IMG/VR virus record: IMGVR_UViG_3300030060_005467
Span: 24,851 to 85,441 of that record
Reading direction: 5' to 3' (one strand)
Origin: a virus
DNA: 60,591 bases
The position numbers and the translations under genes were made by a program. Position 1 is the first letter of the stretch, and every line of letters starts with the position of its first letter. Below, piece after piece: positions 35,614 to 44,290 of this stretch. Below the pieces are notes generated by a model. That model was not told the DNA's origin and did not search any database. It worked only from the letters and a program-made list of their open reading frames with translations.

Positions 35614-37422
35614 TTATTTTGTTCCACTTAATAACCATAAATAATCCCCATTAGGGTCTTGCATATTCTTAGAAATTTGTTTTGAAAATTTTGGTTTAGG
35701 TAGTGAACCCTTATTTCTCATATTTCTAGGTACAAAACCACTACTATTATCTTCTTTATTTGAAGAGCCAACTTGCCAACTAGATAATATAGCCTTTGTT
35801 TTCTCCTTCATTTTATGTAATTTTTTAAATGAAAACTCTAAAACATATATCGGCATACCAAGCGACATCAATAAATCATCATGATAACCCTCCATATGGT
35901 CAGCCCTACCGTTTTTATATATAAACGTTTTCATTTCCGAAACCATTCTTCTAGATTTGATTACTATTGTCCTATTTCTAATAGCCTCCTCAAGTCTTTG
36001 AATCATCACAACCCTAACACCATTAGCATTGAACCCAGGTATCTTTTCATCTCTACCGTACATCTCTAATTGACTCTTTTTACTATTAAGAATCCTACCT
36101 CTAGGTTCATCATAATATAAGTATTTATAATCTAGTTCAATTAATTTAAGTACTGTAGAAACACCCATACCACCAGCTACATCAACAACAGTAAGCGCTT
36201 TATACATATTACCGTATTCATAAACATACTCAGCAAGTATATCTGGCTGAACCTTACCTTGATACTCCATAACTTGAGTCATAGTAGTAACATCAATTAT
36301 AACTATTGTGGACGAATCCTTACCATCACCCCTACTAACATCAACTCCCATTATATACTCATGTCCTTTTTCAGGTTGCTCCCAAATCCAAAACTCTTTT
36401 TCTCTTCCATCAACCCACTTAGGGTCTTCAATACCATTATCCTCATGGTACTTTATATCTATATCTGCAATAACATTACCACCAGAACCTAAAAATGAAA
36501 CATCTAATTCTTGAGCTATTTTTCTAGTGTTGTTATTAAGAGTGGCACACATATTCTCATACCAACTACTTGTTGGTTTATAACCCTTTTTTAGCATTTC
36601 AGGGTAATTTTCAATTATAAACTCAACTTCTTGTATCTTTTCAATAATATCACCTTGTTCATCCTTTTTAATCCAAAAAAGGTCACGATTTCCATATTCA
36701 TCCTTTATGTACCTAGGGTCTTCATACCACCTCATTTCAATTACATTATAATTATTCTTACCAATCTTGGATTGGTCATAAGTTTTATAATATAATGGGT
36801 CCATACCATTCGGTGTTGAAATCAACATAACCCTACCACCAGTAGCACACGATGACATCGCCGCAGCATATACAGAATCTCCATTATCAATAAACGCAGC
36901 CTCATCAAAAATCAGATAAGTAGGTGTATAACCCCTAAGAGCGTCCTCAGATGTAGCTACAGCTATTATTTGAGTACCATTAGGTAACTCAAGCTCAATT
37001 TTAGAATCAGTTACAAATATATCCCTACCTTCATTTTCAGGTGAACCGTAGTATTCTGGACCCCAAACCCATCTAGGTAATTGAAGTAGATAATCTTTAA
37101 TACCTCTAACGAATTTTTGTGCTAATTTCAACTTATTGGCAATAACTAGAATAGTCTCTGGTTTATCTGGGTCAGAAAATCCAGCCTTAATAGCCATATA
37201 AGCCTGTGTGGTTGTAGATATACCAGCTTGCCTAGGCTTTGTCACCAAATTATAAGGATACTTCTCATATGCCCTTACAATTTGTTTCTGTCTAGGGAAT
37301 AGGTTAAATGGTACAAATCCACCCTGAGTTAAATCCTTGGTCTCCAAATAGGTACCAATAGCATAAATAGGGTCTTGCACACACTTAGCGTATTCAAATA
37401 ATATTTCACTACTAGTTAGCAT
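35614..37422 (-). CDS. Terminase large subunit (T4 gp17-like)
   Basis: A 602-residue packaging motor. The ATPase has a Walker A variant 'TKPRQAGISTTT' at 61-72 and Walker B 'YLIFDEAAF' at 169-177. 'GGRVMLISTPNG' is the coupling motif. The nuclease domain begins with 'YIMGVDVSRGDGKDSS', whose Asp residues bind metal (D361 and neighbours). 'QELDVSFLGSGGN' links the domains. It pumps DNA through the portal and cuts concatemers. A late motif at 37435 follows the previous unit's terminator and precedes this gene by 13 bases. Confidence 0.95.
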   Translation of the reverse strand: MLTSSEILFEYAKCVQDPIYAIGTYLETKDLTQGGFVPFNLFPRQKQIVRAYEKYPYNLVTKPRQAGISTTTQAYMAIKAGFSDPDKPETILVIANKLKLAQKFVRGIKDYLLQLPRWVWGPEYYGSPENEGRDIFVTDSKIELELPNGTQIIAVATSEDALRGYTPTYLIFDEAAFIDNGDSVYAAAMSSCATGGRVMLISTPNGMDPLYYKTYDQSKIGKNNYNVIEMRWYEDPRYIKDEYGNRDLFWIKKDEQGDIIEKIQEVEFIIENYPEMLKKGYKPTSSWYENMCATLNNNTRKIAQELDVSFLGSGGNVIADIDIKYHEDNGIEDPKWVDGREKEFWIWEQPEKGHEYIMGVDVSRGDGKDSSTIVIIDVTTMTQVMEYQGKVQPDILAEYVYEYGNMYKALTVVDVAGGMGVSTVLKLIELDYKYLYYDEPRGRILNSKKSQLEMYGRDEKIPGFNANGVRVVMIQRLEEAIRNRTIVIKSRRMVSEMKTFIYKNGRADHMEGYHDDLLMSLGMPIYVLEFSFKKLHKMKEKTKAILSSWQVGSSNKEDNSSGFVPRNMRNKGSLPKPKFSKQISKNMQDPNGDYLWLLSGTK

Positions 37423-37434
37423 TATCTTTTATTT

Positions 37435-37442
37435 ATAAATAT
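37435..37442 (-). promoter_or_regulatory. Late-type motif ATATTTATAAATAA
   Basis: Located between the terminator at 37464 and the terminase start, in the gene's direction. It also contains TATAAATA, the T4 late sequence. Confidence 0.6.
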
Positions 37443-37463
37443 CTAAAAAGTAGTAAAAAATAA

Positions 37464-37487
37464 AAAAGCCCCACATGTGGAGCTTTT
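37464..37487 (-). terminator. Rho-independent terminator
   Basis: AAAAGC and CCAC pair with GTGG and GCTTTT around one mismatch. Leftward it continues into a T run. It ends the long unit that finishes at 37510. Confidence 0.8.
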
Positions 37488-37509
37488 AATACTTTACATT
37501 AGTTAATAT

Positions 37510-38655
37510 TTAGATTAAATCTTCAAAGTTAAAATGGTCATCGCCCATTGCTTCATTAAATTCATCTTCATCCATTTCTTTTTTAATTGATTCAACCATT
37601 TCAGAAATAATCATTCTACCCTTTTTCGTTTTACCTATAATTTCCTTCATTAAATGATTAAATTCATTTGGCTCCATGGTAGCCAAATCAGCATAAACAT
37701 GATGTTTTAAATTAAAATCTTCAGCAGGTATCGCATCACAAAACCTTCTCCATATCGCTGGACCAAATCTCATATCCCAAGGCTCCGCTTGTAAAAAGTC
37801 AGCCTTACCTATAACATAATTTGCAACATTCTCTTCAGTAGGTAATCCATGTGTTGATAAAACCTCCATAACACCCTTATACAACTCGTGAATCAAGACA
37901 GGAAAAACCATAGCCTTAGCTTTAATCACAGGTTTGTTAACACCATTTTCGTCTTGCTCATATTCTGTTTCACATGTACCACCTCTAACACCCTTATCCA
38001 TGTCTGGAATAATATAATACATCATATCAGCAGCTGACATCATCTTTTTATATGTATTTGGTAAAGTATCGTTAATTTCAGACAATTGTTCATGAACCAT
38101 GTGGAACATATGATTAACACTCTTGGACGCACCCTGTGTCATAGCATTTAATACTCTTCTTTTATGTACCTCACTATTTGCTCTAACTATTTCATCGTGG
38201 TCATTAAACTCCTCATCAAGATTCTCAATAGGGGTTTCATTTATTCCGTTAGAATCTATATTGGGTGTTAACTGAACATCAAAATCAATAGACCCCTCTG
38301 GTATATCAAATTCTTCAACAACCATTTCTATGGCTATTTGTTCTAAAACCTCTTTATGTTCAGCCTCCATCTTCATGGCATCCATAACCAAGTTCATTTG
38401 CTCCTTAATTATAGTCATGTTATCAACATGCTCCATATCAAAAGCTTCTCTACACCTTTTAACCACTTCTTTAAATCTTTCTCTAATTAACTTCATTTCA
38501 GAAGTTATAACATCTCCTTCAGGAAATATATCACAACCAGATAAAGAGTGTTTGTTTTCTCTTAAATTTTCTTCTAATTTAGAATGTATTCTTTCAGTAA
38601 TACCTTCAGAATATAAAGAGTTTTCATTAAGTTGTTTTTTACTATTTTTTGCCAT
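37510..38655 (-). CDS. Unknown virion/packaging-region protein, 381 aa
   Basis: A helical, acidic protein rich in Met and Glu. Segments such as 'RFKEVVKRCREAFDMEHVDN' and 'VVKAKAMVFPVLIHELYKG'-like helices are seen. A central 'MFHMVHEQLSEIND' could be part of a bundle. 'AEPWDMRFGPAIWRRF' is the only Trp-rich segment. It overlaps the upstream gene by 14 bases and is the last gene before a terminator. No family recognised; a structural or chaperone role by context. Confidence 0.5.
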   Translation of the reverse strand: MAKNSKKQLNENSLYSEGITERIHSKLEENLRENKHSLSGCDIFPEGDVITSEMKLIRERFKEVVKRCREAFDMEHVDNMTIIKEQMNLVMDAMKMEAEHKEVLEQIAIEMVVEEFDIPEGSIDFDVQLTPNIDSNGINETPIENLDEEFNDHDEIVRANSEVHKRRVLNAMTQGASKSVNHMFHMVHEQLSEINDTLPNTYKKMMSAADMMYYIIPDMDKGVRGGTCETEYEQDENGVNKPVIKAKAMVFPVLIHELYKGVMEVLSTHGLPTEENVANYVIGKADFLQAEPWDMRFGPAIWRRFCDAIPAEDFNLKHHVYADLATMEPNEFNHLMKEIIGKTKKGRMIISEMVESIKKEMDEDEFNEAMGDDHFNFEDLI

Positions 38656-40060
38656 TTCTTAAATTTTTAACTTTAAATGTTTTTACTACTTTTCTAGGTG
38701 TTTTATGAGTCTCACCTATATTCTTAACCGCTTCAGTTAGCTCTGATTTAGTCATCTTAGGTCTTACTGATTCAAAAGGTAAACCATCCTCAACGGAATC
38801 CAAATCAATAGGTTTACCGTGATTACCTATGTTTTTTAATAACTCTTGGTATTCTTCATAATCGTCAGCACCAACTTCAATATCTAACTTTTCATCATCA
38901 CCAAAATGGTCTCCATTAACCTCTTCAATATTACCATTATCTACCATTTTAGGGTTTTTCATATCAGAAACATCTAGAATCCTATTAGATTCAGCCGCAT
39001 CTAAAACCTTATTAAATATGTTCAATGCGTAAGGACCCATTTTATGTTCGTTTTCTGGAGTGACATTGTAACTACCCAACAAAGGGTTGGTTATTTCATC
39101 TTTACTCCTAGATATACCGCCTTTAAACTGAATACCATCATCATCAATAATAACATCTAATATATGATAGTACATTTTGTTTCTATCAGCTTTAACAAAA
39201 GCAACGTTATTACCATTAATCTTAGCGTTATTAACTCTATCGGACAACTCTTGATATCTAGAAAGTTCATAACTATTAAAACCTTCTTTTAATGGTGAAT
39301 TAGATTCTGATATTAAAAGTTCATCTAATTTAGATGACAATTTTTCAATAGCTTTATCATTACTCAACACTCCGACATCTGAAACAAAGTCATATAATTT
39401 TGATGGGACATATGCTTGTAGTTTTTCACCCTTGTAATACTCAGTTATTGGCTTTACACCTTGTTCATCAAAATAATTCGGTAATAATTCTACAAGAGTT
39501 GGGAAGCCATGTTTACATAAATTTAATCTAACATTTTTATGTTTATGTAATTGATTTTTATCTACAATACCACTTTTTTCTTCAGTCCTACCAATATTAA
39601 TAACCGCAGTTGATGCAAAATTTTGTTTTAATAATTCTGACTTAGCTTTTTCAATTTTTTGTTTCAAAATTACGGTATTATTACCATTTTGATAGTTACT
39701 AGCAACTTCATCAACACTATCTGGTAACTCACCCTTAGTGAACGCAAAATCCTTAATATCTGATAAAGACATACCTTCAGCAGCCTTTTTAATTTCAGAA
39801 CTAGGGCAATCACCATCCACTTTACATTTATGAACTGCGTTAAAAAATCTTCTTTGACTATCAGAAACTGAATCCTCATTCATATCTTCACTTGAATCTA
39901 AAGCACTTGAAACAACATCAGCAGCTAAATCTTCAGAACCATCTATACCCATTTGCTCAAAGTCACCTGCGGTTTGATTTATTACCGCTTTAACTTTATT
40001 AACTCTATTATTAATTTTTGCGTCTAAATTTTCTTTTATGTCTTTTTTCTTAATCCTCAT
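38642..40060 (-). CDS. Unknown protein with internal DUF3008-like segment
   Basis: The ATG at 40060 (MRIKKKDIKENL) is preferred over a GTG one codon upstream. Residues ~65-115 read 'DSQRRFFNAVHKCK', then 'SSEIKKAAEGMSLSDIKDFA' and 'FTKGELP'. This resembles the small DUF3008 proteins ('QQRFMG.VHA..' and 'MS..D..DFA.TKH'). The rest (472 residues in all) is charged and helical with an acidic C-terminal third and a basic end. It overlaps the next upstream gene by 11 bases. Function unknown; the embedded module is noted in the findings. Confidence 0.55.
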   Translation of the reverse strand: MRIKKKDIKENLDAKINNRVNKVKAVINQTAGDFEQMGIDGSEDLAADVVSSALDSSEDMNEDSVSDSQRRFFNAVHKCKVDGDCPSSEIKKAAEGMSLSDIKDFAFTKGELPDSVDEVASNYQNGNNTVILKQKIEKAKSELLKQNFASTAVINIGRTEEKSGIVDKNQLHKHKNVRLNLCKHGFPTLVELLPNYFDEQGVKPITEYYKGEKLQAYVPSKLYDFVSDVGVLSNDKAIEKLSSKLDELLISESNSPLKEGFNSYELSRYQELSDRVNNAKINGNNVAFVKADRNKMYYHILDVIIDDDGIQFKGGISRSKDEITNPLLGSYNVTPENEHKMGPYALNIFNKVLDAAESNRILDVSDMKNPKMVDNGNIEEVNGDHFGDDEKLDIEVGADDYEEYQELLKNIGNHGKPIDLDSVEDGLPFESVRPKMTKSELTEAVKNIGETHKTPRKVVKTFKVKNLRNGKK

Positions 40061-40472
40061 CACTATTAATTTTTTTTACGTAAACGTTATAATCCAATAT
40101 TAAATCTCTTTCATATAAAGTATCTTCTACGGAATCAATATCTTCACCGAACTTAAAAAAAAGTCTTTTTTCAGGATACTCTTCATAATCTAATATATCT
40201 TCCCAAGCTAACGCTACAATACCATCTACAGCGTCAAAAACAGCGAAACTATGGTGCTTTTGAACTAAATCAAGTTTCAATTCAGTGATTAACCTACCAA
40301 CTTTAACTATAAAATTACTACTTGGTGGTTCTGGTTCACCCACTGAAGCTGGATAGGAATCCCAATCAACACCACTAACGTCTTTAACCGACTCATCATC
40401 CGAAAATAAGAACTCATAAACTATCTTACCAGTCCAGTCAACGCCCATTTGATTTACATATACTAATTTCAT
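40050..40472 (-). CDS. Unknown phage protein, 140 aa
   Basis: An acidic, Trp/Tyr-containing protein. It opens 'MKLVYVNQMGVDWTGKIVYE', then 'IVKVGRLITELKLDLVQKHH', and ends 'LILDYNVYVKKINSDED'. The mixed strand and helix pattern suggests one compact alpha/beta domain. It overlaps both neighbours by a few bases (ATGA with the upstream gene), so it is translated in step with them. Likely a virion-assembly or structural component by context only. Confidence 0.55.
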   Translation of the reverse strand: MKLVYVNQMGVDWTGKIVYEFLFSDDESVKDVSGVDWDSYPASVGEPEPPSSNFIVKVGRLITELKLDLVQKHHSFAVFDAVDGIVALAWEDILDYEEYPEKRLFFKFGEDIDSVEDTLYERDLILDYNVYVKKINSDED

Positions 40473-41557
40473 TGCTCCATTTTTGGTTTTGGTTTAACCG
40501 CAGGTTTAGTTTCCCAAATTCTTTTTCTTCTAGGTGAAGGTTTTTCTGTTGGTACAACTGGAGTCTCCCTAACTGGGTTAGGTGTAGTTTTCTCACCTGG
40601 GTTATGTAATGCTAATTCTTCCATATTAAACGTTTCTTCAAATATAGCATTTTTTTCTGAATAATCAAAATTTTCATTCTTTTTTGATTTTTTACCCCAT
40701 TTTTTTCCCTTACCTTTTGTACCACAAGCTGATGGGGTTGGTCTACACGCTGGGTATTTGGCTCTTTCCTCACCCTTTTCTCTACCACAAGGTTTACATT
40801 TTTTTCTACCAGTTTTAGGGTCTTTTCTACATGTATTACAGTCTACCCATCCAGAAGATTTTCCAGAACCACCCTGTCTTTCAAACCAACCATGTAATCC
40901 TTTATCCTTTTCTTTAGAGTAATCAGTTTTTTTTTCCTCTAAATTATTCTCTTCAGATAAATCCTCTTCTTTAATATCTTTCCATATTTCACCCTTTCTA
41001 CATCTAACTACAGCACCAGAAGCATAAGCCGAAGGCCAAGTGTCATATTTTCTCTTAGCTATTCTAGTACACCTGTCATCTTTTTCCAAAATAACACTAG
41101 ATTGATTTATTTCAACTACCAAATCAGTGGAACCCTTAATAACTCTATGGAAAGTGTTTTTAGGTATTTCTATTTCTTCATTAACAGATATTTTTCTTGG
41201 TAGTTCATTATCAAATTGAATCATCCAATCATTTTCATTAATAGCTGTTACGATTCTATCTTCTTTGTCTCTGTGCCACTCTAATTCATCTGAATCAACC
41301 TTACTTGAAAAGGTTCTCTTAATTACACCATGCTCGTTTATAGATTCAATATAAGGTCTTTCACTAACATTACTTAATAAAAAATTAGTAACCTCTTCAA
41401 TATCATCTTTAGCTGTTGTAACATGCTCACCAGCCCAATCGTGACCATGACAAATTAAATCATCTATAGTTTGTTTATCTAATGACATTATTTTTTCAAT
41501 ATCTCTAGATATTTGCTTCAAGTTTTCAAAAAACATGTAATTTCTAAATTCCTTCAT
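40469..41557 (-). CDS. Cupin-like protein with Cys-rich DUF5872-type domain
   Basis: A 362-residue protein with three parts. Residues ~75-155 look like a small cupin ('ELEWHRDKEDRIVTAINEND', 'IPKNTFHRVIKGSTDLVVEI'). 'YDTWPSAYASGAVVRCRKG' is a motif often found next to this domain. Then 'GLHGWFERQGGSGKSSGWVD', a series of CxxC pairs ('CNTCRKD', 'CKPCGREKG') and 'YPACRPTPSACG' form a DUF5872-type zinc-ribbon-like domain. A basic linker and a Pro/Lys-rich tail follow. It may bind nucleic acid or protein inside the head; no function is established. Confidence 0.6.
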   Translation of the reverse strand: MKEFRNYMFFENLKQISRDIEKIMSLDKQTIDDLICHGHDWAGEHVTTAKDDIEEVTNFLLSNVSERPYIESINEHGVIKRTFSSKVDSDELEWHRDKEDRIVTAINENDWMIQFDNELPRKISVNEEIEIPKNTFHRVIKGSTDLVVEINQSSVILEKDDRCTRIAKRKYDTWPSAYASGAVVRCRKGEIWKDIKEEDLSEENNLEEKKTDYSKEKDKGLHGWFERQGGSGKSSGWVDCNTCRKDPKTGRKKCKPCGREKGEERAKYPACRPTPSACGTKGKGKKWGKKSKKNENFDYSEKNAIFEETFNMEELALHNPGEKTTPNPVRETPVVPTEKPSPRRKRIWETKPAVKPKPKMEQ

Positions 41558-41577
41558 AATTTAACGTTTTAAAATTT

Positions 41578-42768
41578 TTACCACCAAGTACCACCACCAG
41601 ATAAACCTAATTTTTTAGCGTATCTAGGTAATCTACAAGACCAATAACCAGCCTTACACTTATCGTTATGTCTACCCTTAGAGCAACCATGTCTAGCATT
41701 ATAAGACTTCTTAGCTTCCTTATTACTCAATTTAGCCTTAAGTCCACCAGACCCAAACGAAATCTTCTTAATACCCCTAGGGTTTGATTTAGTTTTAGCG
41801 TTACAACCTGGTACAAATACTTTGTAAGCTTTTCCACCACCAGCACCTCTGCTTGGTGAATTAGATTTCTTACCCTTATATTTATCGCCTTCTTCTAAAA
41901 TGTGTTCAACATCATTCTCAATGATAAGGTTTAATAAAATCCTTTCACCCTCAATAATAACTGATTGATTAGTAAAATCCTCTATTAGTTTCTCATCATT
42001 TTCATTTAGTTTAATAGCATTTAAATCATTAAGTGTTTTAACTTCAGTATATAATTTAACATAAGTATCAGAACCGTATCTAAATAATCCTTCACCTAAA
42101 GCTATTTTATTATCTAAGTGATATTGTAATTCATCACTAACTTCCACACCTTCCGAAATTTCCATTGGGTTTGACCAAGAATCTTCATAAAGAGTTTCTT
42201 CTATTTCTTCTACCTCATCTTCAACCTCAAAGCTATCACCCTCCTCATCTTTAGGTTCTTCTGAATCAATGTCCAAATCTTTATCGATATCGTCATTATC
42301 ATCATCCGCACCAGATGTCTTAACCTTTCTAATAATATCCTTTTGGTCTTCTTCATCCATTTCAGATGTATGGGTTGCTGAGATAACACTATTGATAGCG
42401 TATTTTTCTAAATCAAAATCAGGTTCACCTCTTTCATCATTATATTTTCTAAGTGACGTACCTAATTTACCAGCAATTTGCTGTATATACTTCTCTGGGT
42501 CTTCATCTTCATCAGCTTCAACACCAGCGTCAAATGGCTCATCATCAAATGGCTTTTCATTATCACCACCCTTATCATCACCAAATGACAAATCATCACC
42601 TTCAGCATCATCAAATGCATCAAGTGACTCATCCTCGCCATCAGAACCACCAAAAGCTGGCTCACTCTTTGGAGTGTCCAGCTTTAGTTTATACTTTGTT
42701 TCTTCTTCTAGATTGTAGTCTTCTTCCTCTTCTTGGAATAGACCAGTAGATTTACCATCATGTCTCAT
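41578..42768 (-). CDS. Acidic virion-region protein with Cys-rich C-terminal domain
   Basis: A 396-residue protein. The first ~200 residues are extremely acidic and rich in Asp/Gly/Phe ('DDAEGDDLSFGDDKGG'). After a helical middle, the last ~80 residues are basic. There 'AYKVFVPGCNAKTKSNPRGI', 'KAKLSNKEAKKSYNARHGC' and 'DKCKAGYWSCRLPRY' form a small zinc-ribbon-like domain. I have seen this kind of domain in other phage virion-region proteins, often at the C-terminus. Acidic N-terminus and basic C-terminus could allow stacking or DNA contact. It precedes the DUF5872 gene in the same unit. Confidence 0.55.
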   Translation of the reverse strand: MRHDGKSTGLFQEEEEDYNLEEETKYKLKLDTPKSEPAFGGSDGEDESLDAFDDAEGDDLSFGDDKGGDNEKPFDDEPFDAGVEADEDEDPEKYIQQIAGKLGTSLRKYNDERGEPDFDLEKYAINSVISATHTSEMDEEDQKDIIRKVKTSGADDDNDDIDKDLDIDSEEPKDEEGDSFEVEDEVEEIEETLYEDSWSNPMEISEGVEVSDELQYHLDNKIALGEGLFRYGSDTYVKLYTEVKTLNDLNAIKLNENDEKLIEDFTNQSVIIEGERILLNLIIENDVEHILEEGDKYKGKKSNSPSRGAGGGKAYKVFVPGCNAKTKSNPRGIKKISFGSGGLKAKLSNKEAKKSYNARHGCSKGRHNDKCKAGYWSCRLPRYAKKLGLSGGGTWW

Positions 42769-42794
42769 CTCATTAAGAGACGCTTCACTTTTAC

Positions 42795-43898
42795 TTAATC
42801 TTTTTTTTTTAAAGCTTCCATCATGATAGCTTTTTCAGTTTCACCAAGAGATTCGATAATATCATTAATTTTATCATCTTCAGTAGCTATGGAATCGATA
42901 ACCTCATCCATTTCTTGAATTGCTCTAGCGATTGAAAAACCTTTCTTAATTGGGGCTTTTTCTTCATACACCCTCCCCGATTCTGTATCAAAAAGTTCTG
43001 CAGTTCTAACTAATCCGTCCTTTTCTTCATCCGTCATTTGATTTAAGCTACCATTTGGCTTACCTATGGATTGCATATATTGAGTAACAACCTCTATATA
43101 ATCACCACAAACTATATCCACTAACGGTTTGTTTTGTGAACCTAATTTTTGACGTATATTTCTAGCGTGAACACTTTCACCTGGTTTGCTAGAAAGAGGG
43201 TTAACCTCTTTTTCATCACCCATATTAAATTCGAAATATTCGTCTATATTTCTATCGCAACTAAATAAACGAGCAAGCCCCCCTAAGTCACCAGTAATCA
43301 TCTCATCGATAGCAGTTTCATTTTCACTTAACTTAACCTTTTCTATATCTTTTTCACATGTAGAATCAGCAACGTTATCTCCAAAACCATCTTCTTCTTT
43401 ACCCTCTTTATTGTCGTACTTTAATTCAGCACCCTTAGAGTCAACAACATACTCCTGACCATCACCAATACCTTTTTCAGCTGACAACTTCATGTCTGCT
43501 TTAAGTGGGTGATGCTCTGAAACTAAGTCGTCATTTTCAAATACATTAATTTTACCAGACTTACCAATAGCTTCATTTATACTCATGAACTTAAGGTTCA
43601 ACTGTTTAATGGCTTTTGCGTAAGAAGAATAAGCTTTATCTTTTTTGTTTTGTAACCCACCTATATAATTAAAATCTTCGTTCAATAAAGAATCTTTATT
43701 TTCAGAAATTTTTATAAAATACTCGTGATTTTCTCTTACGATAGCATAAACGTTACCATCAGGCCCCATTTTAGTTAATTCAACAACTGAACGAGTAATT
43801 CCTTCATTAACTGGAACTTTAGGCATTAATTGTCTAATTCTGTCAAGTTTATCGTTACCCTTTAAGGTAGTTGGTTTTACTATATTTGATTTTCTCAT
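42795..43898 (-). CDS. Unknown virion-region protein, 367 aa
   Basis: The ATG at 43898 (MRKSNIVKPTTLKG) is used rather than an upstream TTG. Segments 'MGPDGNVYAIVRENHEYFIK' (beta-like) and 'GGLQNKKDKAYSSYAKAIKQ' give a mixed fold in the first third. A second domain follows ('ITGDLGGLARLFSCDRNIDE'). The C-terminus is helical. 'MSINEAIGKSG' contains a possible prohead-protease site (INE|A). It is the first gene of a long leftward unit, 18 bases downstream of a late-type motif (43916). Likely a head-associated protein; no family recognised. Confidence 0.5.
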   Translation of the reverse strand: MRKSNIVKPTTLKGNDKLDRIRQLMPKVPVNEGITRSVVELTKMGPDGNVYAIVRENHEYFIKISENKDSLLNEDFNYIGGLQNKKDKAYSSYAKAIKQLNLKFMSINEAIGKSGKINVFENDDLVSEHHPLKADMKLSAEKGIGDGQEYVVDSKGAELKYDNKEGKEEDGFGDNVADSTCEKDIEKVKLSENETAIDEMITGDLGGLARLFSCDRNIDEYFEFNMGDEKEVNPLSSKPGESVHARNIRQKLGSQNKPLVDIVCGDYIEVVTQYMQSIGKPNGSLNQMTDEEKDGLVRTAELFDTESGRVYEEKAPIKKGFSIARAIQEMDEVIDSIATEDDKINDIIESLGETEKAIMMEALKKKD

Positions 43899-43915
43899 TT
43901 TCAATTTCTTTATAT

Positions 43916-43923
43916 ATAAATAT
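43916..43923 (-). promoter_or_regulatory. Late-type motif ATATTTATATATAAAG
   Basis: Precedes the gene at 42795 by 18 bases, in its direction. It probably drives the unit ending at 37464. Confidence 0.55.
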
Positions 43924-43944
43924 TATAATTTTATGCAAAAGTTA

Positions 43945-44208
43945 TTATGGTTCTGGATAATTACTTAATGTTGTATTACCAGTAATAACATTCATCGGTT
44001 CACCAATTACATAAACATTTGCAGTTGCACTAATACTTTTAACAACAATTTCAATATCTGAACCCTTAGCCATTGTAACCGAAACACCGTTAATAGTTAC
44101 TGTACTATCAACACCCGCATATACTTTAAAGTATGCATAATTAGTCAAATCAGCATCAGCCGCTGCATGAATAATTCCATATACACTACCTATACCTTTT
44201 ACTCCCAT
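43945..44208 (-). CDS. Small beta-rich structural protein, 87 aa
   Basis: An Ala/Val/Thr-rich protein without long helices: 'GIIHAAADADLTNYAYFKVY' then 'STVTINGVSVTMAKGSDIEI'. It looks like a compact beta domain with an Ala-rich surface, such as a capsid decoration or whisker protein. It forms its own unit between a terminator (44258) with late motif (44235) and the next late motif. No family recognised. Confidence 0.5.
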   Translation of the reverse strand: MGVKGIGSVYGIIHAAADADLTNYAYFKVYAGVDSTVTINGVSVTMAKGSDIEIVVKSISATANVYVIGEPMNVITGNTTLSNYPEP

Positions 44209-44234
44209 ATCAATTATTTATTACTTTTATATAT

Positions 44235-44242
44235 ATAAATAT
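44235..44242 (-). promoter_or_regulatory. Late-type motif ATATTTATATATATAAAAG
   Basis: Immediately follows the thymidylate synthase terminator and points to the gene at 43945, 27 bases away. Confidence 0.55.
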
Positions 44243-44257
44243 AAGCATAAATAAAAA

Positions 44258-44277
44258 AAACCCTCAAAAGAGGGTTT
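44258..44277 (-). terminator. Rho-independent terminator after thymidylate synthase
   Basis: An 8-bp stem (AAACCCTC / GAGGGTTT) with loop AAAA and a T tract when read leftward. Confidence 0.85.
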
Positions 44278-44290
44278 AATTTAATAATTT

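Noticed and set aside
42269-42749. Open frames on the + strand across the acidic part of the gene at 41578
   Set aside because: Shadow frames of an Asp/Glu-rich coding region; products are Ser- or His-rich without domain features.
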